Of a stretch of 10,763 nt of DNA, positions 1 to 7,866 are shown piece after piece (positions within the stretch are counted from its first letter, which is position 1; every line of letters starts with the position of its first letter). This stretch comes from Podochytrium sp. JEL0797 (Eukaryota > Chytridiomycota > Chytridiomycetes > Chytridiales > Chytriomycetaceae). Location of the stretch: positions 1 through 10,763 of the forward strand of contig JADGJG010000934.1 of NCBI GenBank assembly GCA_027596195.1, in the 5' to 3' direction. A program made the position numbers and the translations under genes. The notes under the pieces are model-generated. The model ran no database searches, had not been told where the DNA came from, and was given only the letters and a program-made list of their open reading frames with translations.

Positions 1-833
1 CCGCCCTTATGCATCGGCTCAAACACCGTCAACTTACACCCCAACTCCTCCTCAATCTTTTTCCGCATCACCAATCCCGTGCACACAATCACTTTACACC
101 CTTCCTTCGCGAGCCATCGCACCGTCTCCGCCGTTTTGGTCCAACACTCGTCGCTCAAGAACGGCGGGTCCACTACGAGGGTGTCGAATTGGTGGTGCAG
201 GAGTTCGGGGGAGGCGAAGGTGGTGGGGTGGTTGAAGTCGTAGTGGATGAAGGAGGTGTTGAAGACGGAGAAGCGGGTGTCGAATTCGAAGACGTACGGG
301 GTGAGGTTTTTGGGGAGGGTTTCGGCGGATTTCTGGTGGGGTCATAAAAGGGGGGGGGGGTGGATGGGAGGTAAGTTGATCGTAGCATTCGCAGAGTAGG
401 GTGTATTCGAATGGAAGGGGAATCCCAAACGCACCATCATTTCAACAAAGACGGTAGGAGACGAGACACAACCCAGGGACCCGTTCTCTGGCGTCACTGC
501 GATGGAATGTTTTGCGAGATGCTCAGCGGTTTCGTCGGAATACCAAAACTGCGACAACTGCCAGTCCTCCTTGAAGTCTTCCATGGATACTTCAATGTTT
601 CGTTTGAGAGCCGCGTGGTCGGCTTCCTTGTGGGCGTTTTGCTTCAGGGCTTCGAAGCGCTTTTCGGCTTCGCTCTTTTCGGCGAGGAACGACTGGAGCT
701 GGAAGGAGGAGAGGATGTGGTTAGGAGAAGGTGAGGATGTAGTTAGAAGGAGTTGCTAGAACAACTAGGCGATCGCTAAGCTCACCAGGGCCAGCGTATC
801 AGAGGGCAGGGCAACTTCATCGTCGTCGTCCAT
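1..833 (-). CDS. EFM5: eEF1A lysine N-methyltransferase, EFM5/EEF1AKMT1 (N6AMT2) family, 3' end cut by the window
   Basis: The gene reads in three exons: 699-833, of which 786-833 is coding exon 1 before the intron 699-785, then 435-698, then 1-332; the second intron is 333-434. Both introns are phase 0 (donors GTGAGC and GTGCGT). The visible 214 residues start with an acidic MDDDDE and an LALLQSFLAEK helix. Residues 62-70 read WQLSQFWYS, the family signature. The SAM-binding region follows (LGCVSSPTVF), then YVFEFDTRF at 117-125 and the catalytic DPPF at 159-162, then VIVCTGLVM and LTVFEPMHKGG at the cut. About 20-25 C-terminal residues of the usual length (human about 214 aa) lie outside the window. 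Known family members methylate a lysine of translation elongation factor eEF1A (Lys79 in yeast and human) in the cytosol. Family assignment is firm; the exact target lysine is inferred. It is divergent from the SWI3-like gene. Confidence 0.92.
350..360. repeat. 11-nt G homopolymer inside EFM5 intron 2
   Basis: Eleven consecutive G on the plus strand (C on the transcribed strand) lie inside the 333-434 intron, near its acceptor, where they form part of the pyrimidine-rich tract. Because it is intronic, it has no effect on the reading frame even if the length is miscalled. Confidence 0.8.
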
Positions 834-865
834 TTTTGAAAAACAAACAGAAAAAACAAAAAACG
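834..865. promoter_or_regulatory. 32-bp intergenic gap between divergent EFM5 and SWI3-like start codons
   Basis: The ATG of the minus-strand methyltransferase (831-833) and the ATG of the plus-strand SWI3-like gene (866-868) are separated by 32 bp. These are A-rich on the plus strand (AAAAACAAACAGAAAAAAC) and so resemble a fungal 5' leader. No TATA box is visible. Core promoters of both genes must overlap each other or each other's first exon, or one gene must start transcription inside its neighbour. Confidence 0.6.
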
Positions 866-2986
866 ATGGCCAGCAACCCCTTCGATGCCGCCATCGCACC
901 CAACCACAAAGAGGGATCCCACGATGCCACCATCAAGACAGAGGACGTGCCGAGCGAAGCGGGTGAGCCTCAACCCGGTCTTGTTTATTTATTTAATTCG
1001 CCCACCAACGAAAACACCCAGCCCTCTCCGCCTCCTCCTTCGCCCTCCTCGAAACCACCGCCACAGGCGCCCAGGTCCGCGTTCTCCCCCCCGCCACAGA
1101 CTACACCACCCCCTCCGTCGCAAAGTTCCTCGCCGCCCAAACCACCACCGTCTTCATCCCCTCCTACGCAACCTGGTATACTGCTCCCGAAATCCACGAC
1201 ATTGAGCGCGCCGCCCTGCCCGAATTCTTCAACGGCAAAAACAAGTCCAAGACCCCCGCTATTTACACGGATTACCGCGAATTCATGCTCCATTCGTACC
1301 GCTTGAATCCGACGGAATATTTGACCGTGACGGCGTGTAGAAGGAATTTGGCGGGGGATGTGTGTTCTATCATGCGGGTGCATTCGTTTCTTGAGCAGTG
1401 GGGATTGATCAACTTTCAGGTGCGTACTTTGCTTCATGTCTCCCAACTCCCCTTCCCCCTACCCACCAAGCAACTAAACACAACCCCAGGTCGACGCAGA
1501 CTCCCGCCCAAGCCTCATGGGCCCCTCCTTCACGGGCCACTTTGCCGTCACAGCCGACACCCCGCGCGGCCTCATCCCCTTCGGCCCGAGCGTCCCCGTC
1601 ACTAAAGACACGGCGCGACACCCGAAAACCGAAGGTTTCGGATCCGGTCCGACCCCCGTCTCGAACGCAACCACCACGGCTTCACTCCCGTTCCCCAACA
1701 TTTACGACAAGAAACGCGCGTTGGCAGCGTTGAAGGAATCTTCTTCTTCCTCCGCTGACACGACGACGCCTGCGACAAAGAAACTCAAATACGCATGTCG
1801 CACTTGCGGTGTGGATTGCACTTCACTCCGATACACGATCCCGTTTGAAAAACCTCTCGTGCCGGGAAGCACACCGCCTTCTGACCCGATTGCTTCTTCT
1901 TTGGCAGCTGCAGAAACCCCCTTCATCTCCGCGAGCGGGCTCTCGGAACCACAAGACGCGGGGTTGAATTTGTGTAAACAGTGTTACCTTGAGGGACGGT
2001 TTCCGTCCAACCTGTACAGTGGGGATTTTAAACGCGTTGCGGGGGTGGAAAGTAGGAGTGGGGGGAAGGAGGTTTCCACGCCGTGGACGGATCAGGAAAC
2101 TCTTTTGTTGATGGAAGGTGTAGAACTGTTTGATCAAGATTGGCCGCGGATTGCGGATCATGTGGGGACACGGAGTTTGCATGCCTGTGTGTTGCAGTTT
2201 CTCGAGATTCCTGTTTCGAATGAGGAACAGTCGACGTATGGCCGTGGAGTGGAGGAGGTTTCGTTTGGACAAGGTGCAGAGGTTTTACCGGTGGGTGGGA
2301 GTGAAGCAGGAAATCCTGTGTTGAGTATGGTCGGGTTGTTGGTTGGGCTTGTGAAGCCGAGTGTGGCCAAAGCGTCGGCGCGGGCGGGGGTTGGGGCCAT
2401 GAAGGTGTTTCAGGGGAAGAAGGGGAATGGGGAAGGGGATGCGATGGTGGTGGATTCTCCTGTGAAGCCGGAAGCGGGTGTTACTGCCGGGAGGAAAGCG
2501 CGGGATGCGATTGAAGGAGCGGCGACTCAATCCGGGTGTGAGGCGGATACGATTCAGCATGCGGCTGCGACTGCGTTGGGGGCTGCAGCCGTGAAAGCGA
2601 CTGTGATTGCGGCTGCGGAGGCTGTAGAAGCGCGTCGGTTGACGATGGAGGTGATTCAGTTGCATCTTCGGAAGATGGGGATCAAGATGCATTATTTTGA
2701 GGATGTGGAGGCTGTGGTTGGGGCGGAGTTGAGGGAGGTGGAGAAGGAGCGGGAAGGGGTTGTGGTGGAGAGGGAGCAGTTGAAGAGGGAGAGGGCGGGG
2801 TTGCAGGCGCTCAAGAGTCGGTTGGAGGTGGAGGAGGCGAATGGGGGTGCTGTGATGGATGCGGAGGCGTTTGTTGCGGCGCTTGGGGGAGGGGGTGGTG
2901 GGGATGGGGTGGCTCCTGTGGCGGTGAGGACCGTGCATGTGCAGGCACCCTCGTTGGAAGGGATTGTGACGGTGTCGCTTGGATAG
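866..2986 (+). CDS. SWI3/RSC8/SMARCC-type subunit of a SWI/SNF-family chromatin remodeller
   Basis: Three exons: 866-962, 1022-1419, 1490-2986. Introns are 963-1021 (phase 1, GTGAGC...CAG) and 1420-1489 (phase 0, GTGCGT...CAG). The product is 663 aa. A SWIRM domain spans about 76-163 ([54 protein letters not shown]). A ZZ-like zinc finger has CxxC at 268/271 and CxxC at 327/330 with a long linker. A SANT domain lies at about 362-406 ([17 protein letters not shown]...DWPRIADHV). The C-terminal part is an Ala-rich helix, then a charged coiled coil (about 540-620, [20 protein letters not shown]) as used for dimerisation in this family. Order and length match fungal SWI3/RSC8. In yeast these proteins form a core dimer of SWI/SNF or RSC in the nucleus; which complex applies here cannot be told. 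The start is chosen because exon 1 follows an A-rich leader and no upstream in-frame ATG exists in the gap. Confidence 0.93.
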
Positions 2987-3167
2987 ATCGACTTTCCTTT
3001 AGTTTTCTTCTCACTTCAAGAGAAAATGAATGTTGATGTATAAAAGCATGTCTTGACAACCGGTACGACCTTCAATGTGATTATATTTAGTCTCACTTTG
3101 GGGGAGGGGAAGATCTAAAGACTAAAAAGTTTATATGCGGAACAACGACAACAAACACCATCACACA
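2987..3167. other. Intergenic region between convergent 3' ends
   Basis: About 180 bp separate the SWI3-like stop from the stop of the minus-strand membrane-protein gene. It is AT-richer than the flanking genes and should hold both 3' UTRs and poly(A) signals. An AATGAATG/TGTATAAAAG stretch at about 3026-3048 could belong to the plus-strand 3' end. I see no RNA gene or repeat here. Confidence 0.5.
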
Positions 3168-3676
3168 TTATTTGATAAGCGACTTGATCAACTTTTCAGA
3201 ATTCTTGCCAATTTCCTCTCCTTGCTGCACCACGTATCCACCATGTGGCGTGCTCTCGATATTCATCATTGGCTTCATGCTTTCTCTATCGACAGAAACA
3301 CAGTGTAAGACGGAAGAAGAATCATTTTCAAGAGCTCAACAAATCACCTATGGAATCCACCCATCGGAAGCGTAGTGTACGGCGTACCAACGTCCATCGA
3401 AGAAACACTCGTAGCCGAAGTCGCGTCCGTTCTACCGCTCGTTGCACTCTGGATGCTGCGCGCACTGGTGGCAGAGGCGGGTTGAATTTCCACCAAGGGA
3501 GGCATGTCTGACATTTGGATCATGCTAGCTGGACCAAACGGATCCGGGGTGGAGAAGTGAACTGCCTTGCTTGACACGGATGCGTTAGTTGTGCGGGTTC
3601 GATACACGGTGACGCCGGCCACGAGGAGAACGCATCCTCCGACAGCTCCGATGATTGGAATGGTGGTGTGGTCCAT
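3168..3676 (-). CDS. Small single-pass membrane protein of unknown function, two exons
   Basis: Exon 1 is 3348-3676 and exon 2 is 3168-3285, with a 62-nt intron at 3286-3347 (donor GTGATT, acceptor GATAG, phase 2). Splicing replaces the TGA that directly follows exon 1 by a codon AGA and adds 38 residues ending in EKLIKSLIK, giving 148 aa; unspliced it would stop at 110 aa. Residues about 6-24 (IPIIGAVGGCVLLVAGVTV) form one membrane helix, followed by RTRT, so the tail is probably cytosolic. The tail is rich in Ser, Thr and Ala (residues about 66-95) without a known domain. No signal peptide is separable from the helix. The donor is not the commonest form, so the second exon is likely but not proven. 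I do not recognise the family. The gene is convergent with the SWI3-like gene and lies downstream of the chitin deacetylase array on the same strand. Confidence 0.65.
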
Positions 3677-4025
3677 GTTTGTTTTTGAGGTTGTTTTTAT
3701 GGATTATTTTTAGAACGCGCTTTTCAACACGCGTTCAATCAAAATCACTTTTTTTCCCACCAAGGACCTCAAAACCCGATAAGAAGCAGCGAAAGGAGAA
3801 AAGAGGAGCAAAGAGAAGAAATCAAGAGCTCTGTGAAGCTACGCGATAGTTGCATTTAAAAAATTTCGAGTAAGGCTCCAACGAAAGTCCGCATCATGAA
3901 GGCTGGCTCGGGAAACTTGGAAGCCATATCGGAAATGTTTGCAAGCTGTTCAAAAATGTGAGTTTTATTTCGAGAATGGCTGAGAAAAGTATTATTCAAA
4001 GAGCCTCTACATTTTATTCAAGAAT
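3677..4025. other. Gap between membrane-protein gene and chitin deacetylase A, with a CT-rich tract on the minus strand
   Basis: This holds the upstream region of the small membrane-protein gene and the 3' flank of copy A. At 3781-3828 the plus strand is almost pure purine (AAGCAGCGAAAGGAGAAAAG), that is, a pyrimidine tract in the sense strand of the membrane-protein gene, about 105-150 bp before its ATG. Such tracts are common just upstream of fungal transcription starts. No convincing open frame is present on either strand. Confidence 0.35.
4001..4010 (-). repeat. 3'-flank decamer shared by copies A and B
   Basis: GAGCCTCTAC (plus strand) occurs 16 bp beyond the stop of copy A and again at 5834-5843, 17 bp beyond the stop of copy B, both followed by a T-rich stretch. 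It is not seen after copy C. It is most simply a remnant of the duplicated 3' UTR; a role in 3'-end formation is possible. Confidence 0.5.
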
Positions 4026-5587
4026 TCAAAGAGCAAACAACGCAGCAGTGGCAACAGCAATAACCCCAACAGCAAGAGAAGCCGCCGAGCTCTTCGAAGT
4101 ACCAACGGGGGCCCCACCCGTGCTCGCTCCACCAGCCGGGTTAGCAGGGAAAGTGCCTGTGAAGTTGGCATAATCGGCAGAAGTCAACGGCAACTTGATG
4201 GACTTGATGAACTGCGTCAACGCCGAGGTGTCTGGCAAATAAAAGCTCGCGTTGGGCGAAATCTGGTCACACTGGTTCACGAAAACAGACTGCAGTCCAA
4301 GAGTCTTGGTCGCGAATGGAACAACCGCCGCAGCTACTTGAATATCCGCAGCCGTAATGTCGTGCTCGAGAGTGATGAAGCCGTCGTAGGTGGTTTGTCC
4401 GTTGGCGGCCTTGCCGGTTCCGGGGAAATAGTCCCAACGCGCGTCGTACTTTTGGGCAAAATCGGCTTTCGTGTGTGCGATGGCGTTTTCAACGGTCACA
4501 TTCTGGCTGGCAATGTCGATTCCACTTGGCGCGGCGGAGGGTGGGGTGGTGATGTCGGCGTCGAGGGTTTCAATGTTCCAAATGACAGGGCGGAGACCCA
4601 TGGCCACCAGGATGTTGCGGACACGGTCATCAATGGCAGAGTCTAGAGGGAAAATAAGAATGGATCAGATGCTGTGCAATAAAAATTTTCAAGGGAACGC
4701 ACAAGGAGGACGGAAGTATCTTGGAACCTTCCCAATCACATTGTAGATAGACAAGATGTTGAAAATGAGCTCGGAGATGACCTGATCAGTTGTCTGCAGA
4801 CTGATTTGTCTGTGGGTCCTGTAAATAGATTTAGTGCAAATTTCACGGTGAAAACTGAAATGGAAAAACCAAACCAGGTGTGCAAAGCAATCTGGTGGCC
4901 TGCATCGTACAGATCCTGTACAAACTTGGCATGCGTCGCATTGTTGACCACGTTAGACCCAATCAAGAAGAACGTCCCGACCACGTTGTTGGCCTTCAAG
5001 ATGGCCATGGACTGATCGGTCAACACGGGCCCGTCGTCGAATCTGCATTCGAAAGAACGAATTCAATATGCACGTAATTACAAACAGCATCATGTGATGG
5101 AAACTTACGAAAGCGCGACTTGGTTCGCTGGGCAGGCATACACCTCCGTCGCCTTGTTTTGCAAGGTTCCCCACGCAGCTCCCTGTTCGTTGGGCTTTCC
5201 GCCTGTAGCGCCCCCATCGTTAGCTGCAGAGGAAGGAGCAACACCGACCCAAGGGTAATTGGGGTCAGCGAGAGACTGAACAAAGGCCGTCCATGCTGGC
5301 ACGGCGGGAGGCTGTGGCACGCGGTAGGAGGCGTACGTGTCTGGAGCAGCCATCTGGACGGTCGTGCAGGATGGGTAGCGGCTGGGAAGGAAACGATCAG
5401 ATCACATCCCGCCCCATTAATCAATCAAATCACACTCACGAGTCCAGGCATCTGAATGGGAAGCAGTTGCAGAGTTAGCATGACAGGAGGGGTGAGAGCA
5501 AACAGAAAGTGCGTACGGTGGGTTGGCCGCGGTTTGGGCATTGGCAGCAGCGGCGGCCAAGAGAGCAGAGAGAAGGGCGATTTGCAT
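4026..5587 (-). CDS. Chitin deacetylase A, CE4/NodB fold, probably GPI-anchored
   Basis: Six exons: 5517-5587, 5440-5451, 5109-5381, 4875-5042, 4703-4818, 4026-4642 (1257 nt, 418 aa). Intron phases are 2,2,2,2,1. A signal peptide (MQIALLSALLAAAAANA) precedes the mature start near QT. The short CLDSRYPSCTTV segment is completed only by microexon 2. Catalytic motifs are SFDDG (Asp121/Asp122), HTWTH (His173, His177, metal ligands with Asp122), RPPY (211-214) and LEHD (His307). Residues 235-243, WNIETLDAD, replace the usual DxxDW of motif 4. The tail (SKSSAASLAVGVIAVATAAL) is Ser-rich then hydrophobic and ends without charge, as expected for GPI transfer. CE4 chitin deacetylases remove acetyl groups from chitin in the wall; substrate here is inferred. 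Exons 1-3 and 5 are closest to copy C, exon 4 is closer to copy B. Several N-glycosylation sequons are present (NATH, NASF, NFTG). Confidence 0.9.
5440..5451 (-). other. 12-nt microexon (exon 2) of chitin deacetylase A
   Basis: ATGCCTGGACTC is bracketed by ATTCAG on one side and GTGAGT on the other. With phase-2 introns on both sides it encodes the Cys-Leu-Asp of CLDS, followed by RYPSCT from exon 3. The same 12-nt exon exists at the same place in copies B and C. Confidence 0.85.
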
Positions 5588-5860
5588 TTTGGGAGATGAA
5601 AATTTTCAATTAATTTTTTATCCATTCTTCTTATCCACGAAAGAGGGGAAAGAAAGAGGGGGAAAGAAAGAAAAAAGGAAGTAGCCTCTTGGTAGTGGTT
5701 TAGTCGAATTTGCACACATACATTTTTCATATTTTTCATATTGTGTGTTTTGTTTTTGTGTGTGCTCGGCCGCCTGCCTGCAGCTGGTTGACTTGAGCGC
5801 GCGACAAATACCCCAGAACCTTAAGAATTTAACGAGCCTCTACTTAACATTTTTTTTATT
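5588..5860 (-). promoter_or_regulatory. Upstream region of copy A with CT-rich tract
   Basis: The gap between the ATG of A and the stop of B contains a purine tract on the plus strand at 5640-5682 (AAGAGGGGAAAGAAAGAGGG), which is a C/T tract in the sense strand about 50-95 bp before the start codon. A/T-rich sequence lies between the tract and the ATG. This layout fits a fungal pyrimidine-rich core promoter. The downstream half (about 5790-5860) belongs to the B 3' flank. No gene is seen. Confidence 0.4.
5834..5843 (-). repeat. 3'-flank decamer, copy B partner
   Basis: This is the second occurrence of GAGCCTCTAC, 17 bp beyond the B stop codon; see the entry at 4001. Confidence 0.5.
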
Positions 5861-7408
5861 TTAAAGAGCGAATAACGCAGCAGCAACAACACCAACAACA
5901 CCAGCAGCAATTGAAGACGTTGAGCTCTTGGTGGTGGTTTCAGCGACGCCTGCATCCCCAGCAACACTTGCACCGCCGGCCGGGTTGGCTGGGAAAGTGC
6001 CAGTGAATGCAGCATAATCGGCAGTAGTCAATGGCAACTTGATTCCCTTGATGAATTGCGTCAAAGCCGCGTTATCGTCCAAATAAAAGCTCGCATTGGG
6101 CATGATTTGATCGCACTCGTTCACAAATTTGGCCTTGTATCCACTTTTGGCCATGAAAGGAACAACCGCCGCGGCCACTTGAATATCCGACGCGGTAATA
6201 TCATGCTCGAGAGAAATGAATCCGTTGTACGAGTAGCGACCGTTCGGGAGCGGTGAGTCGCTGGGGAAGTAGTTCCAACGCGGGTCGTACTTTTGTTTGA
6301 AGCTGTTTTCGACATGGGCGACGGAGCTCGCGACAGTCAAATCTTGTCCGGCAATGTCGATGCCACCTGGTGCTTTGCTGGGAGGCTCAGTGATTCCGGC
6401 GTCGAGGGATTCAATGTTCCAAATGACGGGGCGAAGTCCCATTGCAAGAAGGATGTTTCGGACGCGATTGTCGATAGCAGAGTCTGAATGACAACAATCA
6501 GTTAGCTAACTAGTTCAAATGATAGCAAAGCCAGTTGAATATCCTTACACGGCGGGCGGAAGTATCTTGGAACCTTCCCAATCACGCTGTAGATTGCCAA
6601 AATGTTGAAAATGAGCTCAGAAATGACCTCATCCGTGCTTTGGAGACTGATTTGACGATGGGTCCTAAATGAAATGAGAAATGAGTACAAGATCAAGCTG
6701 TAGAAGGAATCAAAATCATCAAACCAGGTGTGCATCGCGATTTGGTGGCCAGCATCGTACAGGTCCTGAACAAACTTGGCATGCGTCGCGTTGTTGACAA
6801 CATTGGAACCAACCAAGAAGAACGTCCCGACAACATTGTTGGCCTTCAAAATGGCCATGGACTGATCGGTCAACACAGGTCCATCGTCAAATCTAAAAAA
6901 CCAATATTAGTAATCCGCCTTTACTAAGATTTCTGACACTTACGAGAGGGCCCACTGGTTCGCAGGACAACCAAAGACCTCAGTCGCCTTGTTTTCCAAA
7001 GTCCCCCAAGCGGCTCCCTTTGCATTGGCGTTTCCTCCCGTCGCGCCTCCGTCATTGCTGGCGGGGGAGGGAGCAACACCGACCCATGGGTAGTCAGGGT
7101 GCTGAAGAGATTCAACAAAGGCGGTCCATTTTGGAACGGTTGGAGGCTCGGGAACGCGGTACGAAGCGTAAGTGTCCGGTTGTTGCATCTTGACAACAGT
7201 GCACGCGGGGAATTTCCTATGCGTAATGTGAGCTTGTAATTCGATAGGGGACGGTAGGGGTTGAGACTCACGGATCGAGGCATCTGCAGGGAAACGTCAG
7301 TGATCGGACAAAAACCGAACATTTGTTTAACAGCACAACTTACGCAGGAGCGGCTTGCCCGAGAACCGAAGCGGCAGTAGCGAGAGATGCGATAAGTGCG
7401 AACTGCAT
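5861..7408 (-). CDS. Chitin deacetylase B, CE4/NodB fold, probably GPI-anchored
   Basis: Six exons: 7344-7408, 7272-7283, 6944-7216, 6725-6892, 6549-6664, 5861-6483 (1257 nt, 418 aa). Phases and the lengths of exons 2-5 equal those of A and C. The signal peptide is MQFALIASLATAASVLG. The microexon gives ACLDP, joined to KFPACTVV. Catalytic motifs: SFDDG (Asp119/Asp120), HTWTH (His171, His175), RPPY ending at 212, LEHD (His305). Motif 4 is WNIESLDAGI, so the second Asp of the A and C version is Gly here. The loop before motif 5 (FPSDSPLPNGRYSYNGF) differs most from its neighbours. The C-terminus (TTKSSTSSIAAGVVGVVAAA) again looks like a GPI signal. B is the most diverged copy in coding sequence and introns, so it probably separated before the A/C split. 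Function is as for A; substrate preference may differ because of the loop and motif 4 changes. Confidence 0.9.
7272..7283 (-). other. 12-nt microexon (exon 2) of chitin deacetylase B
   Basis: ATGCCTCGATCC lies between CTGCAG and GTGAGT. It carries Cys-Leu-Asp plus the first two bases of a Pro codon. It differs from the A and C microexon at two bases but keeps length and phase. Confidence 0.85.
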
Positions 7409-7543
7409 TTCTAGATAAATTTGTTCATTGATTTCTTCGCAAAGTTCGACTTCGAATCAACAATGGGAAGGTTCGAACCCCCGCGAACTCTGATTGCAAA
7501 GGATCTTTTAAACAATTAAGAATGAGAAAAAAAGAAGAAATTA
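7409..7543 (-). promoter_or_regulatory. Upstream region of copy B
   Basis: About 135 bp lie between the B start codon and the end of the pseudogene relic. It contains a T-rich sense-strand stretch near 7500-7545 (TTTCTTCTTTTTTTCTCATT), comparable to the CT tract before copy A. No separate gene is seen. Confidence 0.35.
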
Positions 7544-7740
7544 CATCAACTGATTGAGAAAGTGGAGTCGTTCGCACTCGCTCCGCCAGCGGATATGAAG
7601 CGGCAGAATCAGCCAATAACCAAGCCCAGTCTGAGTCATTAATGGAACAACCGCCGCAGCCACTTGGATATCCGCTGCCGTGATGTCGCACTCAAGATAT
7701 TACATCCACCAAAGGGCAGCAGATGGCGGGGTGATGATCA
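7544..7740 (-). pseudogene. Internally deleted relic of a fourth chitin deacetylase (exon 6 fragments)
   Basis: On the minus strand three pieces of deacetylase exon 6 occur in the correct order. At about 7715-7740 the reading ITPPSAA matches the DADITTPPSAAP segment of copy A. At 7630-7696 the reading LECDITAADIQVAAAVVP matches LEHDITAADIQVAAAVVP; positions 7641-7697 differ from copy A at roughly 8 of 57 bases. At about 7568-7592 the reading AGGASAND matches the PAGGAS linker before the GPI tail. Sequence between the pieces is missing: roughly 55 codons before LECD, and most of the region between VVP and AGGAS. A TAA lies between the first two pieces, and the tail runs into TGA near 7549. The general-acid His of LEHD is Cys. 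It is clearly not functional as a deacetylase. Confidence 0.8.
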
Positions 7741-7866
7741 CCTTCCCAAAAAGTTTTTTTTCAATTGAACGCGATCGGTTTTATTTGGTTGCCAAACAAA
7801 TCCATAGAACATTTTAACGAGTAATGAATAATGAGGAAAAAACACAGGCGATCTAAACACGGGAAA

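Noticed and set aside
2285..2938. 217-aa minus-strand ORF within the SWI3-like gene
   Set aside because: His/Arg/Pro-rich antisense shadow of a well-supported exon with SANT and coiled-coil segments.
7425..7691. 88-aa minus-strand ORF overlapping the relic
   Set aside because: It reads the relic in a frame other than that of the deacetylase homology and has biased composition; a shadow of the pseudogene.
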